The position numbers were made by a program, and so were the translations under genes. Of a stretch of DNA of 6,321 bases, positions 1 to 6,120 are shown piece by piece. This DNA comes from a bacterium (GTDB lineage: Bacteria; Blakebacterota; Blakebacteria; Blakebacterales; Blakebacteraceae). The notes beneath the pieces were generated by a model that saw nothing but the letters and a program-made list of their open reading frames with translations, was not told the origin of the DNA and did no database searches. Location of the stretch: positions 1 through 6,321 of the forward strand of contig JALGWK010000182.1 in the NCBI GenBank assembly GCA_025774205.1, read 5' to 3'. Position 1 is the first letter of the stretch; each line of letters starts with the position of its first letter.

Positions 1-497
1 CCACGGGAGTGCGGGCCCACACCATGTCGAGCACCAACCTCACCGATATCCGGCTGAACGGCCGCTCGGTGAACGAGGCCCATATCAACGCGGCCATTGC
101 GGGCCACTTCAACGTCCCGGTCATCATGATCAGCGGCGATGACGTGGTGGCGGCAGAGGCGACGGCCGTGCTCGGCGATATCGAGACGGCGGTGGTGAAG
201 GAGGCCATATCATACGAGGCGGCCCTCGGCATCACGCCGAACGCGGCGCGTGAGATGATCCGGGAGAAGGCGGAGCGGGCGGTGGCACGGATCGATGATT
301 TCCGGCCGTGGCGTCTGACGGGGCAGGTCACCCTCGAGATCCAGATGAAGAACTGGCGGCCGGGGGAACTGCTCTCATACCTGCCGGTCTTCGAGCGGAT
401 CGACGCCCACGCGGTGCGTTACATCGCGAAGGATATGGTCGAGGTGTCAAAGGTGATCGAGTTCGTGCTGAACTACCGGGTGGATATCACGCCGTAA
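1..497 (+). CDS. M55 family D-aminopeptidase (DppA-like), C-terminal part, 5' end outside window
   Basis: This is the C-terminal part of a peptidase family M55 (D-aminopeptidase, DppA) protein. The family uses zinc to release N-terminal D-amino acids from short D-peptides such as D-Ala-D-Ala, usually as a ring-shaped decamer. The frame is open to the left edge, so the GTG at position 9 is almost certainly an internal Val codon. The visible part aligns well with the second half of Bacillus subtilis DppA as I recall it. The MSHSM segment carrying the catalytic His115 corresponds to AHTMSS here (His codon 18-20). The zinc ligand Glu133 in GELGLNA corresponds to VNEAHINAA (Glu codon 75-77). VPVIMISGDD matches VPVLMVAGDD, and the end runs through a YIAKDMVEV block matching FQAKDMLEA. 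The metal-binding Asp, Glu and His residues of the N-terminal half lie outside the window. The gene converges on the MATE gene with a 10 bp gap. Family assignment is firm; substrate is inferred. Confidence 0.88.
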   Translation, partial: TGVRAHTMSSTNLTDIRLNGRSVNEAHINAAIAGHFNVPVIMISGDDVVAAEATAVLGDIETAVVKEAISYEAALGITPNAAREMIREKAERAVARIDDFRPWRLTGQVTLEIQMKNWRPGELLSYLPVFERIDAHAVRYIAKDMVEVSKVIEFVLNYRVDITP

Positions 498-507
498 AAG
501 GTGATGG

Positions 508-1872
508 TTACATGTAAGGTGCTGAACGTTCCGCCTCACTGATGATCTTCAAGATCCGCCGTACCCACCAGAAGCTGAGGATACCGGCGATGATGTTGGC
601 TATGGCCGCCGCCCCGAAGATCCCTGAAAGACCCAGGAATTTCGATCCGAGGAACGCCAGCGGGATATAGAGGACGAACATCTGGATCACGACCAGTGTT
701 GCGGCGTGGAGCGGTTTGTGCAGTACGTTGAGGGTGGTGGCGGTCAGCAGCACCAGGCCCTGCATCCCGTACCCTATCGGCACCAGGCGGAGGTATCTGA
801 TGGTGGTACCCACCACCGCCGGATCCTTGCTGAAGAGGGATGCGATCGGTTGAGCGAACGCCTCGATGAGGATGAGCGCGCAGAGCCCCCAGAAGAAGGC
901 GAACCGGTGACTGACCTTCACGGCCTCCTCGACCCTTCCCATCTTGCCGGCCCCGAAGTTCTGTCCCACCATCGGGCCGAGGGCAGCTGACAGCGCGTAA
1001 ATGGCGCCCAGCGCGAAGGGGTCGATACGCGTGGCAACACCGAGGGCCGCCACTGCCGCCGGGCCATACCCGGAGACCAGGCGGGTGATGATGCCGATCG
1101 CCAGCGGCACGACGACGTTGGTACCCGCCGTCGGCAGTCCGATGTAGAGGATCGACTTCCACGAGTCGAACATCTGCCCGAGCTTCGGTTTCAGGAACGA
1201 GATCATCTTCTCGCGCCGGATCAGGACCCAGAGCATCAACACCATCGTGGAGGCGCGGGCCGAGACGGTCGCGATCGCCGCTCCCTGCAGTTCCAGCCGC
1301 GGGAACGGCCCGATCCCGAAGATCAGAAGAGGGTCGAGGATCAGGTTCACGGTGACCGCAAAGAGCATGATGTAGCTGGGGGTCTTCGTGTCGCCGGTTG
1401 CGCGGATGGCGGCGTTCCCCACCATCGGGATCACGACGAAGATCACTCCCGAGTACCAGATGGTGACGTACTGTCTGATAAGCGGCAGGGTCTCACCGGT
1501 GGCTCCCAGCAGGGTGAAGACCGGCTTGATCGTGAGCAGACCGATCGTCGCCACGATGCCTACCAGGATGAGCGCCAGGGTGAGGCTGTCGGTTGTGAGT
1601 CGCCGGACCCGGTCGGAATCTCCTGCACCGATGGCGCGTGCGATGACCGCTCCGGCCCCGGTTCCGATCCCGAGGGTCAGGCTGTTGATGATGAAGACTA
1701 TGGGGAAGGTGAAACTCATCGCCGCCAGCGGGGCGGTGCCGAGCCGGCTGACGAAGAAGGTGTCGGTGAGGTGGAACGCGATCATTGCCAGCATCGCGAT
1801 GATCATCGGAAGGGTCATGCGCTTGAGGGTGGAGGCGACGGGTCCTTCGGTCAGTCTGGCGGATGTGCTCAT
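508..1872 (-). CDS. MATE family multidrug/cation efflux transporter
   Basis: This is a complete 454-residue inner-membrane transporter of the MATE family (DinF/NorM-like), which exports cationic drugs or metabolites in exchange for Na+ or H+. The protein is hydrophobic throughout with the usual two-half, roughly 12-helix layout, and its length is normal for the family. Visible signatures in the first half are HLTDTFFVSRLG (residues 34-45, Asp37), a GTGAGAVIARAIGAGD loop (70-85), GNAAIRATGDTKTP (152-165) and NLILDPLLIFG (176-186, Asn176 and Asp180). The second half has GVATRIDPFALG (278-289) and GPMVGQNFGAGK (299-310). The frame stays open upstream to 2145, but that stretch lacks transporter character and overlaps the divergent deacylase gene. 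The ATG at 1872, giving MSTSARLTEGPVASTL, fits family N-termini. Its ribosome site is weak: GGAG lies 14 nt upstream (1887-1890). Substrate cannot be predicted. Confidence 0.93.
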   Translation of the reverse strand: MSTSARLTEGPVASTLKRMTLPMIIAMLAMIAFHLTDTFFVSRLGTAPLAAMSFTFPIVFIINSLTLGIGTGAGAVIARAIGAGDSDRVRRLTTDSLTLALILVGIVATIGLLTIKPVFTLLGATGETLPLIRQYVTIWYSGVIFVVIPMVGNAAIRATGDTKTPSYIMLFAVTVNLILDPLLIFGIGPFPRLELQGAAIATVSARASTMVLMLWVLIRREKMISFLKPKLGQMFDSWKSILYIGLPTAGTNVVVPLAIGIITRLVSGYGPAAVAALGVATRIDPFALGAIYALSAALGPMVGQNFGAGKMGRVEEAVKVSHRFAFFWGLCALILIEAFAQPIASLFSKDPAVVGTTIRYLRLVPIGYGMQGLVLLTATTLNVLHKPLHAATLVVIQMFVLYIPLAFLGSKFLGLSGIFGAAAIANIIAGILSFWWVRRILKIISEAERSAPYM

Positions 1873-1893
1873 TCGATAACCGTTCGCTCCGTA

Positions 1894-1922
1894 TGGACGA
1901 TTCAGGCCGGCTCTGCTATGTA
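1894..1922 (+). promoter_or_regulatory. Candidate sigma70-like promoter for the deacylase operon
   Basis: A TGGACG (-35, 1894-1899, 4/6 to consensus) and TATGTA (-10, 1917-1922, 3/6) are separated by exactly 17 bp. A TGC at 1914-1916 could act as an extended -10 element. Transcription would start near 1929, just after the alternative GTG at 1928 and before the GTG at 1955, so it agrees with the downstream start. Matches are moderate and this is an inference. Confidence 0.33.
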
Positions 1923-1944
1923 ATGAGGTGACGGATAGCGACAA
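1917..1944 (-). promoter_or_regulatory. Weak candidate promoter for the MATE gene
   Basis: Read on the - strand, TTGTCG (1944-1939, 4/6 to the -35 consensus) and TACATA (1922-1917, 3/6 to the -10) are 16 bp apart. The proposed -10 occupies the same six base pairs as the proposed + strand -10, so the two genes would compete for this site. The match is poor and the call rests mainly on position in the divergent gap. Confidence 0.18.
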
Positions 1945-1949
1945 AGGAG
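1945..1949 (+). promoter_or_regulatory. Ribosome binding site fixing the deacylase start
   Basis: AGGAG, within AAAGGAGA, lies 5 nt upstream of the GTG at 1955. The in-frame GTG at 1928 has no comparable site and would put the Shine-Dalgarno inside the coding region, so 1955 is preferred. Confidence 0.75.
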
Positions 1950-1954
1950 AAATC

Positions 1955-3577
1955 GTGGATCGGAACCGCTTTACCAATCTGACGACCGCAACCGTGCTGG
2001 CGGTCGGTGTGACCGCGATGATCGCGATCGCCATCACCTCCCGCGCGCCATCCCGGTCATACCGGACGCCCGGCCGATTCGACCTCCTCATCACCGGCGG
2101 GAAGGTTCTCGACGGTACCGGCAATCCGTGGCACCGGGCCGACATCGGCGTGCTCGGCGACCGGATCGTGGCCGTGGGAGATCTTTCAGAGGCCCGGGCG
2201 AGCCGGACGATCGACGCCGATGGGCTCTACGTCGCTCCCGGCTTCATCGACGTCCACACTCACGCCGCCGGAGGGCTGGTCACCGAAGAGGGGAGTCCGG
2301 CCCGGCCGCTGCTGGCCCAGGGAGTGACCACGGCCATCCTCAACCCCGACGGGCAGGGACCAACAGACCTGGTCCGGCAGAAGCACGATCTCGAGGAACA
2401 CGGACTGGGGATCAACGTGGCCCTCATGATCGGGCACGGCTCGGTCCGGCGGAACGTGCTCGGCATGGAGGACCGGGCTCCCGACAGCCGGGAACTGCAG
2501 GCCATGTCGGGATTGGTCCGGAAGGCGATGGAGGCCGGGGCCTTCGGCCTCTCGAGCGGGCCCTTCTACACTCCGGGGAGTTTCGCCGAGACCGGGGAGA
2601 TCACCGAACTGGCCCGGCTGGCCGCCTCTTACGGCGGCGTCCACACCAGTCACATCCGGGATGAGTCGGACTACTCCATCGGCCTGCTGGCGGCGGTGGA
2701 GGAACTGATCACCATCTCGCGGGAATCGGGGATCCCGGGAGTGGTCACCCACATCAAGGCCCTCGGTCCGAACGTCTGGGGGCTCTCCGACGAGGTGGTC
2801 GAACTGATCAACGCGGCCCGCGCCGAGGGACTCGAGATCTGGGCCGACCAGTACCCGTATGAAGCCTCGAGTACCGGCCTGGCGCCAGCGCTCCTGCCGC
2901 GGTGGGCGCAGGCGGGAGGGCGGGCCGAACTGGTCCGGCGGCTGGATGATCCCGCCGAGCGGGCCCGGATCAGGGAGGCGATCACGGCCAACCTGCAGCG
3001 CCGCGGAGGCGCCGATCGGATCGTCTTCAGCGGTTCACGCGCTGAACCGGAGATCGTGGGGAAGAGCCTCCATGAGGTTGCTGAAAATCGTGGGCTCGGG
3101 CCGGTCGAAGCCGCCATGGAACTGTTTCGTGAGGGGAGTCCCTCGATCATCTCCTTCAACATGGAGGAGGGGGATATCGCGACCTTCATGCGCCAGCCGT
3201 GGACGATGACCTCCACCGACGGCGACATCCCGGTCGGCGGGAACGCCATGTCGCATCCGCGCAGTTTCGGAACCTTCCCCCGCAAGATCAGGAAGTACGC
3301 CCTGGCAGAGGGGGTGCTTGACCTGGCCGGGGCGATCAGGAGCATGACTTCGCTTTCAGCCACTGTCTTCACCATCGAGGATCGGGGAGTGGTACGGGAG
3401 GGAGCCTTCGCCGACCTGGCCATCTTCGACCTCGATCGCCTGACCGACACCGCCACCTGGGAGGAGCCCGGCCGGCTCGCCGAAGGGATGGTGTGGGTAA
3501 TCGTGAACGGCCGTCCGGCGGTCGAAGAGGGCGCCTTCACCGACGAACTCGCGGGCCGGGTTCTCTCCCGTCGATGA
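1955..3577 (+). CDS. Exported/membrane-anchored N-acyl-D-amino-acid deacylase (D-aminoacylase family amidohydrolase)
   Basis: This 540-residue protein belongs to the metal-dependent amidohydrolase superfamily, D-aminoacylase branch (EC 3.5.1.81-83 type), which hydrolyses N-acyl-D-amino acids to a D-amino acid and a carboxylate. In order: an N-terminal hydrophobic helix (about residues 10-28) after two Arg; FDLLITGGKVLDGTGNPW, the small beta domain; FIDVHTH with metal ligands His101 and His103; GVTTAILNPDG, with Asp132 where characterised enzymes have a metal-binding Cys; HTSHIRDES (His233); VVTHIKALG (His266); STDGD (Asp422, the expected general base); and HPRSFGTFPRK, a family hallmark. The C-terminus ends with GAFADLAIFD and a composite beta domain. 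The GTG start at 1955 is chosen for its AGGAG site; GTG 1928 would add nine residues. The helix has no lipobox Cys; SRA-PS (about residues 30-31) might be cleaved, so the enzyme is probably periplasmic. Its stop overlaps the next gene's ATG. Family is firm; exact acyl and amino-acid substrates are unknown. Confidence 0.9.
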   Translation: MDRNRFTNLTTATVLAVGVTAMIAIAITSRAPSRSYRTPGRFDLLITGGKVLDGTGNPWHRADIGVLGDRIVAVGDLSEARASRTIDADGLYVAPGFIDVHTHAAGGLVTEEGSPARPLLAQGVTTAILNPDGQGPTDLVRQKHDLEEHGLGINVALMIGHGSVRRNVLGMEDRAPDSRELQAMSGLVRKAMEAGAFGLSSGPFYTPGSFAETGEITELARLAASYGGVHTSHIRDESDYSIGLLAAVEELITISRESGIPGVVTHIKALGPNVWGLSDEVVELINAARAEGLEIWADQYPYEASSTGLAPALLPRWAQAGGRAELVRRLDDPAERARIREAITANLQRRGGADRIVFSGSRAEPEIVGKSLHEVAENRGLGPVEAAMELFREGSPSIISFNMEEGDIATFMRQPWTMTSTDGDIPVGGNAMSHPRSFGTFPRKIRKYALAEGVLDLAGAIRSMTSLSATVFTIEDRGVVREGAFADLAIFDLDRLTDTATWEEPGRLAEGMVWVIVNGRPAVEEGAFTDELAGRVLSRR

Positions 3578-4587
3578 CGGACGGAGTGTCGGCGGACGGT
3601 ATGGATCATCACTCCGGAAAAGCCGGCGGTCTTCCGCTCCAGCTGCGACCGGGGAGCGCTCCGGTCTCAGCACCGGTCTTCTTTCTGACGGTTTTCCTGA
3701 CCGTGTTCCTCGCATCACTGCTCTCGCTGTCAGCTGGTCGGATCGCGGCTCAGGAGACGGGCCGGATCGTCGGCACCGTCACCGATTCCCTGACTGGTGA
3801 GCCGCTCTCCCGGACGAACATCCGGGTACTGGATACCACCCTCGGAACCATCACCAACGCCGAGGGCTCATACCGGCTCCTCCTGCCACCTGGCGACTGG
3901 CGGATCGTCTTCTCCTTTCTGGGCTATCGGAGCGACACCCTCAGAGTGGCGCTTGGCCCGGAGACGATCGAACGGAACATCACCCTGGCGCCGGTCCCGC
4001 TCCTGATGCCTTCGGTGGTGGTCCGTCCCGGTTCCACCGGTGATCCGGCCGAAGAACTGATACGACGGGCGCTGGCAGCAAAGGCGGCCATGCTGGCGGA
4101 TCTCCGCACCCTTCAGTACGAAGCCTATACCCGCACCACCCTCACCTCGGGCAGTGAGTCAGCCGCTCCGGCGGACCTGGAGATCCTCGGCATCCTCGAA
4201 TCGCAGACCCGGGGCTACTGGGCAACGCCCGACCAGCACCTGGAAACGATTATCGCCCGGCGGCAGACGGCGACCTTCGCGCCGGCCTGGAACATCATCA
4301 CCTCCGGAAGGATGCCGAACTTCTACCAGGACCGGGTGATAGTGGCCGATACCTCGGTCCCGAGCCCGATGGCCGCCGATGCCTTCGATCATTACACCTA
4401 CTCGATCATCGATACCCTCCAACAGGAGGGTGAACGCGTCTTCATCGTGGCGGTCGATCCGAAGCGGGAAACGGTTCCGCTATTCACCGGTACGCTGATG
4501 ATCGCCGACGGGAGCTGGCATCTAGGGGATCGACCGGCAGATGCTCATGGAGATGCATGCCGTTCTCTACGACTACACCATCAATGA
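3574..4587 (+). CDS. DUF5686 / carboxypeptidase-like regulatory domain outer-membrane protein, N-terminal part (frameshifted)
   Basis: This is the 5' part (337 codons) of a gene whose remainder is in another frame (4541-5950). The protein has an unusually long leader with a hydrophobic core (about residues 34-50) and a cleavage-like IAAQ-ET near residue 60. A carboxypeptidase-like regulatory beta-sandwich follows (about 62-140: GRIVGTVTDSLTGEPL, NAEGSYRLLLPPGDW, FLGYRSDT). Next comes the DUF5686-type region, with AEELIRRALAAKA (159-171), YEAYTRT (182-188), SPMAADAFDHYTYSIIDT (264-281) and FTGTLMIADGSWHL (304-317). After Leu317 the frame is wrong, and the last 20 residues (GDRPADAHG onward) are out-of-frame junk. 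Start: the ATG at 3574 overlaps the deacylase stop as ATGA, suggesting translational coupling. ATG 3601, preceded by GGCGGA, would shorten the leader by nine residues and is nearly as likely. The intact protein should sit in the outer membrane; the function of DUF5686 barrels is poorly known. Confidence 0.8.
   Translation: MTDGVSADGMDHHSGKAGGLPLQLRPGSAPVSAPVFFLTVFLTVFLASLLSLSAGRIAAQETGRIVGTVTDSLTGEPLSRTNIRVLDTTLGTITNAEGSYRLLLPPGDWRIVFSFLGYRSDTLRVALGPETIERNITLAPVPLLMPSVVVRPGSTGDPAEELIRRALAAKAAMLADLRTLQYEAYTRTTLTSGSESAAPADLEILGILESQTRGYWATPDQHLETIIARRQTATFAPAWNIITSGRMPNFYQDRVIVADTSVPSPMAADAFDHYTYSIIDTLQQEGERVFIVAVDPKRETVPLFTGTLMIADGSWHLGDRPADAHGDACRSLRLHHQ
4519..4531 (+). other. Frameshift site splitting the DUF5686 gene
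   Basis: The upstream frame reads TGG CAT CTA GGG GAT and loses family similarity after SWHL. The other frame has a TAG at 4523-4525 and then reads GIDRQM from 4526, continuing without a stop to 5950. Removing one G from the GGGG run (4525-4528) would join the frames as SWHLGIDRQM and give one ORF of about 791 residues from 3574. Possible causes are a sequencing or assembly error, a real mutation, or a larger deletion not divisible by three. The usual slippery heptamer for -1 frameshifting is absent, and the required shift is +1. Confidence 0.82.
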
Positions 4588-5950
4588 GGAACTCCCTCGC
4601 GGTCTCTTCGGTCGGTACGAAGTGCAGGTGGACCCTGGCGCCGACGCGGCCGGTCCGGAGAAATGGGAGGGGTGGCAGATCCTGCCCCTGACCACGGCTG
4701 AAGTCGATGCCTATGTGCGGATCGAACGGGAGGTGGCGGAACTGACCGGAGTCCGCAAGGTCCTCATCAACATGCTCCTCGGTCGGTCGGGAGCCGGGTC
4801 GGGGACCAGCAGGATCGTCACAACCAGCTTTTCCGATTTCTTCCACTTCAACCGGGTGGAGGGGATGTACCTGGGGGCCGGGCTCACCCTCAGCGACCGC
4901 CTCCCGCTCACCGATATCACTCTCCGGGGCGGTTACGGTTTTGCCGATCGGACGTGGAAGTACAGCCTCGAATTAGAGCGGATTCTGAGCAAGGCACCGG
5001 AGCTGGTCGGCGGCTTCGGCCTCGACCGGTCACTGGTCTGGCGCGAGGGCCTCGACTTCTATACCCCGAGCCGCATCACCTCACTGGGGCTCTTCTATCA
5101 CATCGATCCGGTCGCTTACTACCTGCAGCAGGGCTGGAGTTTCTGGCTGCGGTTCCGTCCCATCGGGATCGTGAACCTGGCCTACCTCTACCAGGACCGG
5201 GAGCACTCAAGCGTCACGCGGAACACCGATTTCAGCATCTTCAACTCCTCCCGCACGTATCGGGAGAACGCTCCCATCATCGGCGGGCGCATGCGCAGCG
5301 GGACCTTTTCGGCCGAGATCGACACCCGGAAGTTCATCCAGGCGGGCCGCATGGATATCCTGATCGAGGGCGAGAACTCCATCCGAATCCGGGGCGACCT
5401 GGAGATATCCGACGCCTCGGCCTGGAAGAGCGACTTCTCCTTCCTGCGCATGATGGTGATGGCCGACATCCACCTGAACACGGTCGGTTCGGGGTACCTG
5501 GAGACCATCCTGCGGGGCGGGATCTCCTCCGGGGAGCTTCCCCCCCAGCTGATGTTCGATCTCTACGGTGGAGCGGGGGGGGCATACCAGCGGGGGGCCT
5601 TCATGAGCCTCGAGGCGGGCGAGTTCGCCGGCGACACCATGGGGCTGATCTGGATGGAACACAACTTCCGGTCGTGGCCGCTGCGGCTGCTCGGCCTGCG
5701 GCCCCGGGGCCAGTTCGACGTCGACCTGCTGCTGCACGGCGCGGTGGGGTGGTGCAGTATCAAGGATTTCAACAGCGGTCTCAGGGGCTATGGCGCCAAC
5801 GCCACCCGGGATACGCACTGGGAGGTGGGAGTGGGCGTCTCACGGCTTATGACCTTCCTCCGGCTCGACTACACCTGGCGAATGACCCACGGCCTGCTCC
5901 CCGGGGGGAAGGACGCCATCCTCTCGATCAGCGCCAGCGCTGCGTTCTGA
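4541..5950 (+). CDS. DUF5686 outer-membrane protein, C-terminal beta-barrel part (frameshifted)
   Basis: This 469-codon frame is the continuation of the gene starting at 3574. Its first ATG (4541) has no convincing ribosome site, and the in-frame TAG at 4523-4525 blocks further extension, so independent translation is doubtful. The sequence begins with YDYTINEELPRGLF (residues 10-23), a linker recognisable in the family, then a PLTTAEVDAY helix (49-58). The barrel follows: FNRVEGMYLGAGL (103-115), RGGYGFADRTWKYSLELER (129-147), DLYGGAGGAYQRGAF (340-354), EHNFRSWPLRLLGLRP (about 373-388) and HWEVGVGVSRLMTFLRLDY (426-444). It ends in SASAAF, with a terminal Phe typical of outer-membrane barrels. 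Without the N-terminal part it has no signal peptide and could not reach the outer membrane. Long G and C runs lie at 5540-5597. Relationship to the upstream fragment is strongly supported; biological role is unknown. Confidence 0.8.
   Translation: MLMEMHAVLYDYTINEELPRGLFGRYEVQVDPGADAAGPEKWEGWQILPLTTAEVDAYVRIEREVAELTGVRKVLINMLLGRSGAGSGTSRIVTTSFSDFFHFNRVEGMYLGAGLTLSDRLPLTDITLRGGYGFADRTWKYSLELERILSKAPELVGGFGLDRSLVWREGLDFYTPSRITSLGLFYHIDPVAYYLQQGWSFWLRFRPIGIVNLAYLYQDREHSSVTRNTDFSIFNSSRTYRENAPIIGGRMRSGTFSAEIDTRKFIQAGRMDILIEGENSIRIRGDLEISDASAWKSDFSFLRMMVMADIHLNTVGSGYLETILRGGISSGELPPQLMFDLYGGAGGAYQRGAFMSLEAGEFAGDTMGLIWMEHNFRSWPLRLLGLRPRGQFDVDLLLHGAVGWCSIKDFNSGLRGYGANATRDTHWEVGVGVSRLMTFLRLDYTWRMTHGLLPGGKDAILSISASAAF
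5540..5597 (+). repeat. Cluster of C7, G8 and G6 homopolymers in the barrel gene
   Basis: A run of seven C (5540-5546), eight G (5575-5582) and six G (5592-5597) fall within 58 bp of coding sequence. They encode Pro-Pro and Gly-Gly/Arg-Gly steps of a conserved-looking barrel segment, and the frame is open as given. Such runs can slip during replication and are also error-prone in sequencing. Confidence 0.9.
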
Positions 5951-6020
5951 CGGCTCCCGGTCGTATCCCTTGCACCATCGTAACCGATCATACGGCATGG
6001 CGAATATATGTTCACCTTTC

Positions 6021-6049
6021 TTGCACAGGTCATACTGTACCCGTACAAT
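6021..6049 (+). promoter_or_regulatory. Candidate sigma70-like promoter for the 6121 gene
   Basis: TTGCAC (-35, 6021-6026, 3/6 to consensus with the TTG core) and TACAAT (-10, 6044-6049, 5/6) are spaced by 17 bp in an AT-richer stretch. Transcription would begin near 6056, leaving a leader of about 65 nt. The Bacteroidota-type -7 motif TAnnTTTG is absent here. The 170 bp gap and this promoter suggest the last gene is a separate transcription unit. Confidence 0.5.
6036..6047 (+). promoter_or_regulatory. Small palindrome overlapping the -10 element, possible operator
   Basis: TGTAC-CC-GTACA has perfect 5 bp arms around a 2 bp centre and covers four bases of the proposed -10. A repressor bound here would block the promoter. 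No regulator gene is present in the window and the arms are short, so this could be chance. Confidence 0.3.
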
Positions 6050-6108
6050 CGCTTCTGAATACATACATATAGAATGATATTTCCCACTCTTCTCCGGCAT
6101 GCACAGCT

Positions 6109-6115
6109 AAGGGGG
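6109..6115 (+). promoter_or_regulatory. Ribosome binding site of the 6121 gene
   Basis: AAGGGGG is close to the AAGGAGG consensus and ends 5 nt before the ATG at 6121. An overlapping ATG at 6116 reads straight into TAA, so 6121 is the start. Confidence 0.75.
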
Positions 6116-6120
6116 ATGTA

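Noticed and set aside
508-517. Perfect palindrome TTACATGTAA between the convergent peptidase and MATE genes
   Set aside because: Ten bases, no flanking stem or T-run, and half of it is MATE stop and last codon; too short to call a terminator or binding site.
1271-1278. GCGATCGC octamer, also at 2024-2031 (HIP1-like)
   Set aside because: Two copies in a GC-rich window do not show enrichment.
1873-2145. Upstream extension of the MATE frame to a start at 2145
   Set aside because: The extra 91 residues lack transporter features, lie antisense to the deacylase N-terminus, and the family N-terminus matches the ATG at 1872.
3031-3049. Hairpin CGGTTCA-N5-TGAACCG
   Set aside because: It lies mid-gene in the deacylase, has no U-run, and is explained by codons for SRAEP; no sign of a terminator or regulatory role.
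4519-4531. Programmed ribosomal frameshifting at CTA GGG G
   Set aside because: No X-XXY-YYZ heptamer, shift direction is +1, no known regulatory context, and a family block also seems missing, so mutation or error is simpler.
5979-5994. CGTA-N8-TACG as a terminator after the DUF5686 gene
   Set aside because: Only four base pairs with a long loop and no T-run.
4954-6072. Long + strand frame of 372 codons inside the barrel gene
   Set aside because: Arg/Pro/Gly-rich out-of-frame shadow with no family resemblance; the overlapping barrel frame has clear motifs.
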